Part shown: in pieces, positions 1 through 9,491 of the stretch | Position numbering within the stretch: the first letter of the stretch is position 1 | Layout of the letters: each line of letters opens with the position of its first letter | Source: Deinococcus sp. KSM4-11 | Lineage (GTDB): Bacteria > Deinococcota > Deinococci > Deinococcales > Deinococcaceae | Direction of reading: 5' to 3' | Assembly: GCF_004801415.1 (NCBI RefSeq) | Contig: NZ_SSNX01000007.1 | Span: 62,001-126,000 of the forward strand | Length of the DNA stretch: 64,000 bases | Position numbers and translations under genes: made by a program | Notes under the pieces: generated by a model | Databases searched by the model: none | What the model saw: the letters and a program-made list of their open reading frames with translations, nothing else | What the model was told of the DNA's origin: nothing

Positions 1-422
1 CCCAGCGGTGAGTCCAGATCGTACGACTGTCCCGTCGAGGTCAGCGCGGAGTCCGGATCGTCGAACTCGAAATCGTCCACATCCAGGTCAAGCTGATCCC
101 AACTGGTCGCCGTCGCGTCCGAATGCTCCTCCCACGATGCCGACGGCCCCGGCTGCGTGAACAGCGTCGGGGCCTTCACGTCCGTCGCCTCCAGCTGTCG
201 GGACAACCCCAGCAGCTCCTGCCGCGCCCGGCCCTGCGGCAGAACCGTCGACAGCCGGGCCAGTAGCGGCCCGGACAGCACCCGCTGCATATCCGATCCC
301 GTCACCGTATCGGGCGACAACCGCAGATCCCGCAGCGCCGTGCGCAGCATGCTCTCGGCCGCCCGATCCGAGACGAGTTTCCCGAGGGCGCGCACAATCA
401 TGGTGTAAACGGCGTTGGTCAT
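1..422 (-). CDS. Unidentified protein, 5' part (C-terminus off the left edge)
   Basis: The reading frame is open from an ATG at 422 to the window edge (about 140 codons visible). The SD-like AGAGG lies 7 bases before the ATG and a TATACT -10 at 443-438 lies upstream. The first about 65 residues are predicted helical (conserved-looking RALGKLVSDRAAESML and LLARLSTVLPQG). After that the protein becomes acidic and low-complexity, with Asp/Glu/Ser/Thr and a run of alternating Asp and Phe. I do not recognise the family. A helical N-terminus with an acidic linker could precede a further domain lying outside the window. Confidence 0.7.
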   Translation of the reverse strand, partial: MTNAVYTMIVRALGKLVSDRAAESMLRTALRDLRLSPDTVTGSDMQRVLSGPLLARLSTVLPQGRARQELLGLSRQLEATDVKAPTLFTQPGPSASWEEHSDATATSWDQLDLDVDDFEFDDPDSALTSTGQSYDLDSPL

Positions 423-437
423 GGCTAACCTCTGGCG

Positions 438-443
438 AGTATA
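438..443 (-). promoter_or_regulatory. -10 element upstream of the left-edge gene
   Basis: TATACT read on the minus strand, 15 bases before the ATG at 422. No convincing -35 hexamer is seen at the usual spacing (GGAAAG at 466-461). If used, it gives a leader of only about 9-10 nt. Confidence 0.35.
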
Positions 444-565
444 GAAAGCCCATGCTTACACTTTCCTCTCATCCTCACCGGGCCTGGGCTGAATGCTGCA
501 GCTTATCCAACCCCGTCGCCCACCCCGCCACCGCCCTTTACCGTTCGCGCTCGCACGGCCCCTGA

Positions 566-571
566 TATACT
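566..571 (+). promoter_or_regulatory. -10 element for tRNA-Arg
   Basis: TATACT sits 37 bases before the mature tRNA 5' end, a sensible distance for a pre-tRNA leader. The -35 region is weak (TTCGCG at 16 bp). Confidence 0.45.
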
Positions 572-607
572 CCCGGCTGCCCGCGCCTTCCGGAGCGGAA
601 TCCACCT

Positions 608-684
<77 letters not shown>

Positions 685-697
685 TGGTCAGCACGAG

Positions 698-726
698 AAA
701 ACCCCCACTGGACTGGTGGGGGTTTG
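698..726 (+). terminator. Terminator after tRNA-Arg
   Basis: A perfect 10-bp stem (699-708 with 716-725) with a 7-nt loop. The stem begins AAA and ends TTT, so the run of T lies partly inside the stem. Confidence 0.8.
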
Positions 727-829
727 TGCGGTCTGGCGTAGTAATGGCGTAATGGCTTCAATTCAGCAGTGGCAGGCGTGAGGAACACCGCCGAAACCAA
801 GCCGCTTAGAGTCCAGCCCGCTGGGCGAG

Positions 830-1117
830 CTACGACGCCCTGACGATCCTGTAACCGCTGCCTGACTTCACTGGCAGCGGCTCCGGCAGAACCGCCCCCA
901 CCTTTCGGGCGGCGTATTCCACGGTGGCGGCCTCCTGAAGATCCGGCAGGTCGTGGGGGTCGAGTTCGACGTCGATGCCACGGAACGCGACGGGATCCGG
1001 GTGGGCCTCGCGCACCGGCACGACCACGATCCCGCGCGAGTCGTCGAAGACCGCGCCGATGATCCGGTAGTCGGGGAACTGGTCTTGCAGCGTGGCTTTC
1101 AGGGAAGCGAAATTCAT
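830..1117 (-). CDS. Small protein of unknown function (95 aa)
   Basis: The ATG at 1117 is preceded by TATGGT six bases upstream, which fits a leaderless transcript. A longer version from 1159 is possible but would run through that -10. The protein alternates beta-strand-like hydrophobic stretches ([19 protein letters not shown]) with acidic segments and has no signal peptide or membrane span. No family recognised. It sits between a tRNA and the asparagine-synthetase-like cluster with no obvious link to either. Confidence 0.7.
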   Translation of the reverse strand: MNFASLKATLQDQFPDYRIIGAVFDDSRGIVVVPVREAHPDPVAFRGIDVELDPHDLPDLQEAATVEYAARKVGAVLPEPLPVKSGSGYRIVRAS

Positions 1118-1239
1118 CCGGCAACCATAGGCAGGTTCAGATGAGTTCACTGTGACCATAAAGTGTTACCGGCCGCGTGCTCCACTCCACGCCGAGCGGC
1201 CGAGCCCGCCGGAACAGGGTGCCCGACATGGGAGGGTGA

Positions 1240-2985
1240 TTACGCTGGTTCCGGAAGGCGAACCGGCGTGGTGGGAACCGGGAGCCGGGCGGCCGTCAGT
1301 TCGCGGAGCACCAGCACGCGGCGCAGGAAGGTCGCGGCGTCCACCGTCTTGCGGATGGGCGCTGGCCCCAGCACGCGCAGGCCCAGCGGGGTGCGGCGCA
1401 GGCGGCCCAGCGTCTGGCGCAGGTTGCCACGCCACTGGGTACCGCGTGGCGTGGGGGCCAGGTTCAGCAGCAGGGTCTGGATGACGTCCGGGGAGATCAG
1501 GTCGTCCAGCGGACTGGGCGTGGCCTGCACACTGTCCCAGATGTCGTCACGCTGCGCGATGAGTTCCAGCTTCCAATCTGCGACGTAGCCCAGGGAACGG
1601 GCCAGGGGCACCTGCATCAGCTGCGGGTCGAGGCGGCGCAGGGCGCGCCTGAACAGGGCCTTGCGGGCCAGGAGGGGCAGGGGCAGACCGAGCGTGAAGT
1701 CCAGCAGGGCGCCGTCCAGGTAGGGCGTGTGCACCTGTGCGGTGTGCCCGGCGAAGCGGTCACGCCAGGGCAGCAGGGAGTGCGCGACGTTCACGTCGAG
1801 CATCAGGGCCATTTCCAGCTCGTACCCGTCGAACGTCTGACCGGGAGCGGCGCCCGAGTGGGCGAGGACGCCGTCCAGGGTGGCGTGCCACTGGCTTTCC
1901 AGGGCACCGAAGGTGTCGCTGCTCAGCGACCCGCGCAGCCAGCCCAGCAGCTCGTAGGATGGCGGCACCTTCTGCCGCAGCAGCTGATCCGCCCGGCCGC
2001 CCAGGGGGTGGGAGTTGAAGTCGAAGGCATGGTCCCCCACGAACACGTCCGAGGGATTCAGGGCCGCGAACTCGGCCCAGGCGTCCGCCTCGTCGCACAG
2101 CGGGGCCGCGCCGCCGCTCCAGCTCACGTTCTGCTGCACGTTGTCCAGCACGCGGCCCCGGTAGGCGGTCAGGGCCGTGTGCTGCGCGCCGTACTGGGCG
2201 GCGAGCCGCTGCGCGATGGGCGCATCGCTGCCGGGGGTCAGGGTGCTCAGCGTGTACGACACAGTGCGGACAGCTCGACCTGGAGCGCTCATGAGACTGA
2301 GGAGCGCGCGGGAATCGTAGCCACCACTCAGCGACAGGTAGGGACGGTCGCCACTGGCGGCCAGGCGGCGGGTCACGGCGGCGCGCAGCAGGTGCACGAA
2401 TTCCGCCTCCAGATCGGCCTCGCTGCGGCCCGCGTCCGGAGTGAAGGTGAGCGGCCAGTAATCGTGGGCACGGAAGGTGTCCACGGCCAGTTCGTGTACG
2501 CAGGCACGGCGCAGGCTGGTGACGCCCTCGTGCAGGGTCAGGCCGCCGATCAGGTTGCCCTTGATCAGCATGCTGCTCACGCCCGCCAGGCTGAGGGGCC
2601 GCTTTCGCAGTGGTGCCCAGTCGGCTCGGGTCGAGAGTGCGGCGTGAAGGCCGTCGTGGGCAGCGTACAGGGCCCGTGATCCCACCCGGTCCGTGATGGC
2701 CAGGATACGTCCCGCCCGGCCATCCAGCAGCAGGGCCGCGTAGTTGCCTTCCAGATGACGCGGGAAGTCCGGCCCATGGCGTTCGTAGGCGTCCAGCAGG
2801 GCGTCCGGCCCGGCACCGTACACGCAGCCCTTGATGACGGCCCGCAGTTCCGAGCCGGGCCGCGTGACGACCGTGGCGTCCCCGGCCTCCAGGGAGACCA
2901 GCCACGCGCCGCAGCGCACGCCGCCCTGGGCGGCCGCATGTGGCGCGTCGACGCGGGTGAAGGTGGCGGTGAAGTCCTGTGCCAT
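1240..2985 (-). CDS. Asparagine-synthetase-like amide ligase without glutaminase Cys
   Basis: The 581-residue protein has the two-domain build of AsnB. An N-terminal Ntn-like domain carries the DRxGSRxLY motif (99-107). An ATP-pyrophosphatase domain carries the PPi loop SGGYDS (220-225), and a C-terminal helical part includes SLLPWRDRF and TPYLDG. The N-terminus is Met-Ala-Gln, so the catalytic Cys that releases ammonia from glutamine is absent. Family members lacking it (beta-lactam synthetases, lasso cyclases, other AMP-forming ligases) use substrate amines, so a ligase or cyclase role is more likely than asparagine synthesis. Good SD (GGAG) that starts inside the stop codon region of the DUF1989 gene, 12 bp away; clearly the last gene of a three-gene operon. 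Confidence 0.85.
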   Translation of the reverse strand: MAQDFTATFTRVDAPHAAAQGGVRCGAWLVSLEAGDATVVTRPGSELRAVIKGCVYGAGPDALLDAYERHGPDFPRHLEGNYAALLLDGRAGRILAITDRVGSRALYAAHDGLHAALSTRADWAPLRKRPLSLAGVSSMLIKGNLIGGLTLHEGVTSLRRACVHELAVDTFRAHDYWPLTFTPDAGRSEADLEAEFVHLLRAAVTRRLAASGDRPYLSLSGGYDSRALLSLMSAPGRAVRTVSYTLSTLTPGSDAPIAQRLAAQYGAQHTALTAYRGRVLDNVQQNVSWSGGAAPLCDEADAWAEFAALNPSDVFVGDHAFDFNSHPLGGRADQLLRQKVPPSYELLGWLRGSLSSDTFGALESQWHATLDGVLAHSGAAPGQTFDGYELEMALMLDVNVAHSLLPWRDRFAGHTAQVHTPYLDGALLDFTLGLPLPLLARKALFRRALRRLDPQLMQVPLARSLGYVADWKLELIAQRDDIWDSVQATPSPLDDLISPDVIQTLLLNLAPTPRGTQWRGNLRQTLGRLRRTPLGLRVLGPAPIRKTVDAATFLRRVLVLRELTAARLPVPTTPVRLPEPA

Positions 2986-2997
2986 GGTCAGCGGCTC

Positions 2998-3621
2998 CTA
3001 AGCGTCACGAGGGGTTCCGGCCGGAATGATCCGGTAGTCGATGGGCTTGAAGGTGCCGCCATTGCTGCCCTCGGCGGAACACGCGGTCAGGCCGACGATC
3101 AGGTTCATCTCGGCGCGCAGTTCCAGCCGCTGCCCGGCCGTGGAGATTGGGGGCGCGATGTTCACCCGGCCGCGCTCGTCCACGAGGACATTCATGAAGA
3201 TGTTCAGCGTGGTGGGAATCCGGTCCGGCTGGATGCCGTAGGGTGCCAGAGCCTGCACCAGATTGGAAAAGCAGCTGGGATGGCCGTCGGCCGTGCCGGG
3301 CGGGTACAGGATCTCGAAGGTCTCGGTAGAGCAGGGCGTGAGCAGGAAATCGTGGCGACCCACGTCGTCGCGCTCCAGCGTGAACATCGGCCGGCTGCGG
3401 TTGGAATACAGGACGTGCCCGGTACTCAGGTAGATGGTCTCGTTGTAATCGAAGGTGCGGCCGGACGACAGCCACTCGTCCGGCTGGTCGGCGGCGAAGG
3501 CCATCAGGTCCGAGACCTGCTCTCCATACGCGTCGATCACGACCAGCACGTCTCCCCGGCTGAGGGTGAACCCGGCGCCACTCTGCGGCGGGATGCGGTG
3601 GGTTGGGATGTCCAGGGTCAT
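2998..3621 (-). CDS. DUF1989 (urea carboxylase-associated family) protein
   Basis: The 207 residues match the DUF1989 pattern: an N-terminal VSDLMAFAAD-type segment, GHVLYSNRSRPMFTL, then RHDFLLTPCS and a downstream Phe-Met-Asn-Val segment. Some relatives are annotated as urea carboxylase-associated (urea, guanidine or amine metabolism). The exact chemistry is not established to my knowledge. The ATG at 3621 overlaps the stop of the upstream heme-enzyme gene (ATGA), with AAGGAGG just before it, so the two are translationally coupled. No urea carboxylase gene is nearby, which argues that it serves the neighbouring YqcI/YcgG enzyme instead. Confidence 0.85.
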   Translation of the reverse strand: MTLDIPTHRIPPQSGAGFTLSRGDVLVVIDAYGEQVSDLMAFAADQPDEWLSSGRTFDYNETIYLSTGHVLYSNRSRPMFTLERDDVGRHDFLLTPCSTETFEILYPPGTADGHPSCFSNLVQALAPYGIQPDRIPTTLNIFMNVLVDERGRVNIAPPISTAGQRLELRAEMNLIVGLTACSAEGSNGGTFKPIDYRIIPAGTPRDA

Positions 3622-4406
3622 CGGCTGCCCTCCTTGTCTCCGTGTCCGAACGGGCAGCGGGCGGGGGGCAGTTCCGGAAAGGGAGCCACCCAGTCCGGCT
3701 CGACGGGCCGTCCGGAGTACTGCCGCGCTTCGGACGCCTCGCCATAATTCGCCAGGTTGGGATTCAGGCTGCCCTGCAACAGCAGTTCGCGGCGCCGGAT
3801 GGCGTGTTGCAGGGGCATGAACCGTCCGGTTTCACGCAGGTGCCGGAATTGCCGGTGGGCGTTGAAGACCAGGGCGGGATACGCGAAGCTGCGGGCCACG
3901 CGGCTGCTGTGCGGGTGCAGGCCGATGACGAAGAAACCGCGTCCGTTGAAGGAAAACCCGAAGTTCGGATCGGTGGGGTCTGCCTTGACCTCGGCGCTGT
4001 ATGGGTGGGGATCGAGCGCGTGCAGGGCGCGCAGCTGCGCCCACAGCTGGGTCTCGAAGCTCAGCTCGTCGGGCGGGGGAGAACCCCGGAACACGGCGAT
4101 CATGGACGTGAAGCCGCTGGTCATGGCGTCCTGGTCGGCGCAGAACTGCGCGAGGTCGCGGGCCAGATCGAGCGAGGCGGGCTTGCTGCCCAGGGCGCCA
4201 TAACAGGCCAGGGCGTAGGCGCTGGTGTTCACGGTGGCACGGGCCGCCAGGCAGGAGAAGTCCGGCGCCAGGATCTTGCGGTGCAGCGTGGCCTGCACAC
4301 GGCGGGCGAAGGGCGTGACTGGATGTCGGCCCGCTTGCAGGGTGCCACCGCGTACCAGGTGGTACGAACTGGCCTGACGGGATGTGATGGCTTGCGACTC
4401 TGTCAT
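3618..4406 (-). CDS. YqcI/YcgG-family heme-dependent N-hydroxylase-like protein
   Basis: The 262-residue protein carries the family signature FFVIGLHPHSSRVAR followed by FNAHRQFRHLR, and ends near a Cys-Pro-Phe motif (RCPFGHG). In characterised members (GntA, AglA, DcsA) the family hydroxylates guanidino nitrogens of arginine or enduracididine, and a His in the FN-x-H segment binds heme. By analogy this is a candidate guanidine N-hydroxylase; substrate unknown. The start at 4406 (GGAG 8-11 bases upstream) is preferred over longer frames that run through upstream non-coding sequence. First or second gene of the operon with DUF1989 and the AsnB-like ligase. Confidence 0.8.
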   Translation of the reverse strand: MTESQAITSRQASSYHLVRGGTLQAGRHPVTPFARRVQATLHRKILAPDFSCLAARATVNTSAYALACYGALGSKPASLDLARDLAQFCADQDAMTSGFTSMIAVFRGSPPPDELSFETQLWAQLRALHALDPHPYSAEVKADPTDPNFGFSFNGRGFFVIGLHPHSSRVARSFAYPALVFNAHRQFRHLRETGRFMPLQHAIRRRELLLQGSLNPNLANYGEASEARQYSGRPVEPDWVAPFPELPPARCPFGHGDKEGSR

Positions 4407-4780
4407 TGCACACTCCGGCGGACGGGGGACGTCGGGCACGTGCCTGCTCCGACGCCGTCTCAACTCTCCAGCGTTTCTAAGAAAAACCTTAGTGGGAAAG
4501 TTCATATTCGGGAACCCGCTGATGGGGTGGTCAGTTGCGGGTCTGTGCAGTACAGAGTGGAAAAATAGTCGTCCAGAATGGAAGAAATGCCATCCGGTGC
4601 TTTCATGCCCCCGTTGGCGGGGACTGGTGGGGGCATCGAATCCATGAGAAAGGTAAAGCTGCGGCGGTCTGTGATTTCCGACACTGGCGCGCCGTGTCGA
4701 ACCTGCGGGTAGCTCTGTTTCCGGACACGTTGCCGCTCGCGCCGGGGAGCGATTCGACGTCCAGATCACGCCGAGGAGTC
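4407..4780. other. Intergenic region upstream of the heme-enzyme operon
   Basis: Less GC-rich than its surroundings. It contains a short inverted repeat (CTAAG, six-base loop, CTTAG; 4477-4492) 71 bases upstream of the heme-enzyme ATG, and the doubtful small ORF 4502-4684. No strong sigma-70 hexamer pair was found for the minus strand. Confidence 0.5.
4502..4684 (-). CDS. Doubtful 60-residue peptide gene
   Basis: A GTG-initiated frame in the same orientation as, and 95 bp upstream of, the YqcI/YcgG gene. The peptide has a polar N-terminus, a Pro-rich middle (MPPPVPANGG), an aromatic/acidic stretch (ILDDYFSTLYCTD) and ends SAGSRI. It has no visible SD and third-position GC is low, so it may be chance. 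It is listed because peptide-modifying clusters often place a short precursor gene in this position and the downstream ligase could act on a peptide. An ATG-start version begins at residue 14. Confidence 0.2.
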   Translation of the reverse strand: MSEITDRRSFTFLMDSMPPPVPANGGMKAPDGISSILDDYFSTLYCTDPQLTTPSAGSRI

Positions 4781-4781
4781 C

Positions 4782-4814
4782 AGCAAAAGCCCTGCGCCAG
4801 GCAGGGCTTTTGCT
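4782..4814 (-). terminator. Hairpin terminator of the HEXXH protein gene
   Basis: Perfect 14-bp stem (4782-4795 with 4801-4814), 5-nt loop, with AAAA/TTTT inside the stem so it can work in either direction. It lies 11 bases past the stop of the minus-strand gene at 4826. Confidence 0.75.
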
Positions 4815-4825
4815 TTCCTGGACGG

Positions 4826-5680
4826 TTACCAGGGTCGGGGACTGCCGCAGTAGTAGCCGGGACCGTTGATGAAGCGTTGTGACGATCTCTGGTTCGCATC
4901 GGCCTGCGCGGCCTGCCGCACGGAGGTGCTCACCCAGTCCTTGGCGTCGTCGACCACATCGCACAGGAATTCGACCTGCACCTGGTTGGGCGAGTGGAAG
5001 CGGCTGGCGGTGCCGTTGTTCTGGTACATCGCGCCGAAGGCGTAGGCGCCGACGCCGTGGAAGTAGAAGTAGTCGCAGAAGTTCGCCACGGTGCAGTTGC
5101 CCTGCGCGGCGCGGTGGCCGCCGTAGGTGCCGTTGCTGTAGTGGTACTTCTTCATCCAGGCGTGCCACCCCTCGTGCATGAAGTCACCGGCGCGGCTGCC
5201 CGGGTTGGCGTTCGCGGAGGCGGGGTTGTACAGCAGGCAGGAGGTCTGCACGCGGCCGCTGTTGGGGTCATACGAGCCGAAGATGGTCGTGTCGTCGGTG
5301 GGCGCGTGGTAGATGGACTGGTGGAAGTTGCTGGAGGCCGCCTCCGCCGTCTGGCGGTAGTCGGTGGTGCCGTGGAACTGGTGGGCGAGGTTGTCGGTCA
5401 GGCCGTAGGTAACGAGGTACGCGGCGTTCCAGAGTTTCGGGTACTCCAGGTTCACGTTGCAGGCATCGTTCCAGCCGCGTCCGGCCCAGTCGCTGCCGCG
5501 TGCGTCGTACGCGCGGTATTGCCACAGGTAGTAGGCCTGCCAGCAGCCGTGCGTGTTCCACAGGCTGCGGTCGGCGGTGCTGGCTCCAGATTGCACACAC
5601 ACGGCCAGCGAACTGGTGAACATAGAGAACATCAGGGCGATCAGGTAACCGAGGATTTTCAGGCTGCGGACGGCGATCAT
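4826..5680 (-). CDS. Secreted HEXXH-motif protein (putative metallopeptidase-like)
   Basis: 284 residues with a signal peptide: the N-terminus is MIAVRSLK followed by about 18 hydrophobic residues, cleavage probably before CVQSG. The mature part is Trp/Tyr/Asn-rich with several Cys and contains HEGWHAW, a match to the zinc HEXXH motif, followed by a Gly/His-rich segment (YYFHGVGAYAFG). A third zinc ligand cannot be assigned by eye. Strong SD AAGGAG upstream of the ATG at 5680. Monocistronic with its own terminator. Peptidase activity is inference; the family is not one I can name. Confidence 0.75.
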   Translation of the reverse strand: MIAVRSLKILGYLIALMFSMFTSSLAVCVQSGASTADRSLWNTHGCWQAYYLWQYRAYDARGSDWAGRGWNDACNVNLEYPKLWNAAYLVTYGLTDNLAHQFHGTTDYRQTAEAASSNFHQSIYHAPTDDTTIFGSYDPNSGRVQTSCLLYNPASANANPGSRAGDFMHEGWHAWMKKYHYSNGTYGGHRAAQGNCTVANFCDYFYFHGVGAYAFGAMYQNNGTASRFHSPNQVQVEFLCDVVDDAKDWVSTSVRQAAQADANQRSSQRFINGPGYYCGSPRPW

Positions 5681-5768
5681 CGGGCGCTCCTTGTGTGGGG
5701 TGGGTGGGGCGATCCATTGCTGGACGGACGCTGGTTCGGGGCTGTGCGGGCCTCAGCCATGGGAAGGC

Positions 5769-6638
5769 TCAGTAGCCCGGAGGCGAACCGGGATCGGCCC
5801 TGTCCGGCTGATCCTTGCCGACGTCCTCCCCGGCTGGGGGATCTGGCGCGGCGAGTTCCGGGTGGAGATGCAGGAAGGCGGTCAGTTTCGCGTTGAAGGA
5901 TTCGCCGGACTCCCCGATATCCCGGATGGGCCGATCTACGAAGGCCTGTTCGCCCTTCTGCACGTAGCGTTGCAGCAGCTGGCGGTTGTCCGGGTTGTTG
6001 TAGAGGTACGCGGTGATCGCGGCGGCCCGCACGATCCGTGAGGGGTGCTGCGCCACCAGGGTGAGTACCGCCTGGGTGCCGGATTCGCTGCCCATGTACG
6101 CGAGGCCCTCGGCTGCCTTGGCCTGCAGGGTGCCCAGCGCGGTCTGCTCGGGGTTCTCGCCCTCGAAGCCGGGTTCGGTGCTGGCGGCGGGGAAGGGCAG
6201 GTTCACGAAGCGGATCAGACCCTGTTCCCCCACCGGATTGCGGAGTTCCCCGAGCACCGACAGGGCGACCAGGGCGCGGCTGTGATCCGTCTTCTGGGCG
6301 CTGAACACGGCGTCGACCAGGGCCTGGGCCACGGCGTCGTTCGCGCGGGCCGCCTCGATGGCCGCCCGGCCCTCCTCGCGCTGCGAGAGGCGGGAGTCGG
6401 CGGCCCAGTCGATGAACTTCGCCACGGCCGCCGTCGCCTCTCCGGCCGTGACATCCAGGGCGGGTACCGCGACCACCGGGCGGTTCACCACGCTGGGTGA
6501 TTTCTCCGCGTTCTGCTGTGTGGCTGGCCCCGTCGAGGCCGGCTGACTGGGAGACGAGCACGCGAGCAGGCTGACGGACAGCGCCAGCGCCGCGCAGGCC
6601 AGGCGGAGAGGACGGGCATGAAGGTGGGCTCTGGTCAT
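5769..6638 (-). CDS. Lipoprotein with HEAT-like helical repeats
   Basis: The start at 6638 has AGGAG 11 bases upstream and gives a classical lipoprotein signal with lipobox LLAC. Upstream in-frame codons are Arg/Pro-rich junk. After a Ser/Thr/Gln linker the protein consists of repeated helical pairs (VAKFIDWAADSRLSQ, ALVALSVLGELRNP, ALGTLQAKAAEGLAYMG, IVRAAAITAYLYNNP) typical of HEAT or PBS-lyase-type scaffolds. The C-terminal tail is Pro/Asp-rich. A membrane-anchored scaffold is likely; the partner is unknown. It shares orientation with the HEXXH gene but is separated by an 88-bp gap. Confidence 0.75.
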   Translation of the reverse strand: MTRAHLHARPLRLACAALALSVSLLACSSPSQPASTGPATQQNAEKSPSVVNRPVVAVPALDVTAGEATAAVAKFIDWAADSRLSQREEGRAAIEAARANDAVAQALVDAVFSAQKTDHSRALVALSVLGELRNPVGEQGLIRFVNLPFPAASTEPGFEGENPEQTALGTLQAKAAEGLAYMGSESGTQAVLTLVAQHPSRIVRAAAITAYLYNNPDNRQLLQRYVQKGEQAFVDRPIRDIGESGESFNAKLTAFLHLHPELAAPDPPAGEDVGKDQPDRADPGSPPGY

Positions 6639-7003
6639 GGTCAGCTCCTGAGGACTCCGGGGGCGACCCCACGCGGACGGCGCAGGGGCAGAGCGGGCCG
6701 CCACCCTGCGCGCAGGGCAGTGGCGTGCGGGCACGGCACGACGCGGGTAACGCCGCGTGCGGGTCGTGCGGGTGGCGGTTCGGCCCGGTGTCCGGCGTGT
6801 CGTCACGGCCGGAAACCACGGGCGGTCGTGCGGGCAATACGCGGCTCACCCCCCCGGGTGGCCGGTCAGTGCAGTCCGGTGCTGCCGTCCGTGTGGAGGC
6901 GCCGTGACTGCGGTCTTGGGGGGAGCATGCGCCGGGGGCCATGATCGGGCCATGATCGTTTCCGGGTGTGGGTCGCGCGGGGCAGAGCCGAACCACAGAA
7001 GAA
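6639..7003. other. Non-coding gap with a short direct repeat
   Basis: No gene is supported here. The only structure noted is a tandem pair of GCCATGATCG at 6938-6947 and 6949-6958. Confidence 0.5.
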
Positions 7004-7029
7004 CCCCCTCTCCGGTGCCGGAGAGGGGG
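7004..7029 (-). terminator. tkt: Transketolase terminator
   Basis: A 10-bp perfect stem CCCCCTCTCC/GGAGAGGGGG with a 6-nt loop, read from the minus strand and followed by TTCTTCTG. It lies 17 bases after the tkt stop. Confidence 0.8.
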
Positions 7030-7046
7030 CGGGGCGCAGGGTCTGG

Positions 7047-9020
<1,974 letters not shown>

Positions 9021-9047
9021 GCCGGTATCCTACCCTGATTCAGATTG

Positions 9048-9062
9048 GTGTACAGGGTACAC
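9048..9062. promoter_or_regulatory. Operator-like palindrome upstream of tkt
   Basis: Perfect inverted repeat GTGTAC-AGG-GTACAC ending next to the gntR stop and 28 bases before the tkt ATG. AGTGTA/TACACT-type palindromes are known targets of YtrA-subfamily GntR proteins, and such a regulator is encoded immediately upstream. The pairing is inference. Confidence 0.55.
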
Positions 9063-9491
9063 TTATAGACCGGAATCTTGACCGTTGTGCTCCTGCCTGG
9101 CTCCCAGCACCTCATCCAGTGCGGTTCTGAGCCGGTCGCCCTCGATGCCGGCGGCCAGCAGGTCGTGGGTATGCTGCCGCCAGCGCTCCAGGGCTTCGCG
9201 GTGATGCAGACCGCCGGCCCACGCGGCGGCCGCGACCGTAGTGCCCGCCCCGGCGCGGTTCTCGGTGACACCCTCGTGGCGCAGGGCCGTGTAGGCCTTC
9301 GCCACGGTGTTCACCGCGAGGTTCAGCTCGGCGGCCAGGGCGCGCACCGTCGGCAGCGGATCGCCGGGCCGCAGCAGGCCGCGCTCGATGGCGTGAACCA
9401 GCCCTCCCCGTACCTGGGCGTACAGCGGCACGGCGCTGGACGGGTCGAGGCCGGATTTCAGGGTGTCCAGCAGTTCGTCGGCTCGGGTCAT
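9063..9491 (-). CDS. GntR-family regulator, YtrA-like
   Basis: 142 residues: an N-terminal winged helix-turn-helix (VPLYAQVRGGLVHAIERG, LRPGDPLPTVRALAAEL, NTVAKAYTALRHEGV) and a short C-terminal helical dimerisation tail instead of a large effector domain. This is the layout of the YtrA subfamily. Start at 9491 (MTRADELL) or 9506; both lack a good SD. It lies 42 bp upstream of tkt on the same strand. YtrA regulators usually sit with ABC transporters, so the association with transketolase is unusual. A near-consensus promoter lies at 9667-9695. Confidence 0.85.
   Translation of the reverse strand: MTRADELLDTLKSGLDPSSAVPLYAQVRGGLVHAIERGLLRPGDPLPTVRALAAELNLAVNTVAKAYTALRHEGVTENRAGAGTTVAAAAWAGGLHHREALERWRQHTHDLLAAGIEGDRLRTALDEVLGARQEHNGQDSGL

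Noticed and set aside
685..829. Integration site or integrase remnant downstream of tRNA-Arg
   Set aside because: The tRNA 3' end is a classic attachment position, but no repeated copy of the tRNA tail and no recombinase fragment is visible within the window.
1240..4684. Lasso-peptide cluster
   Set aside because: An AsnB-like protein and a short ORF suggest it, but there is no leader peptidase or RRE protein, and the peptide lacks the usual Thr at -2 before a Gly-starting core with Asp or Glu at 7-9.
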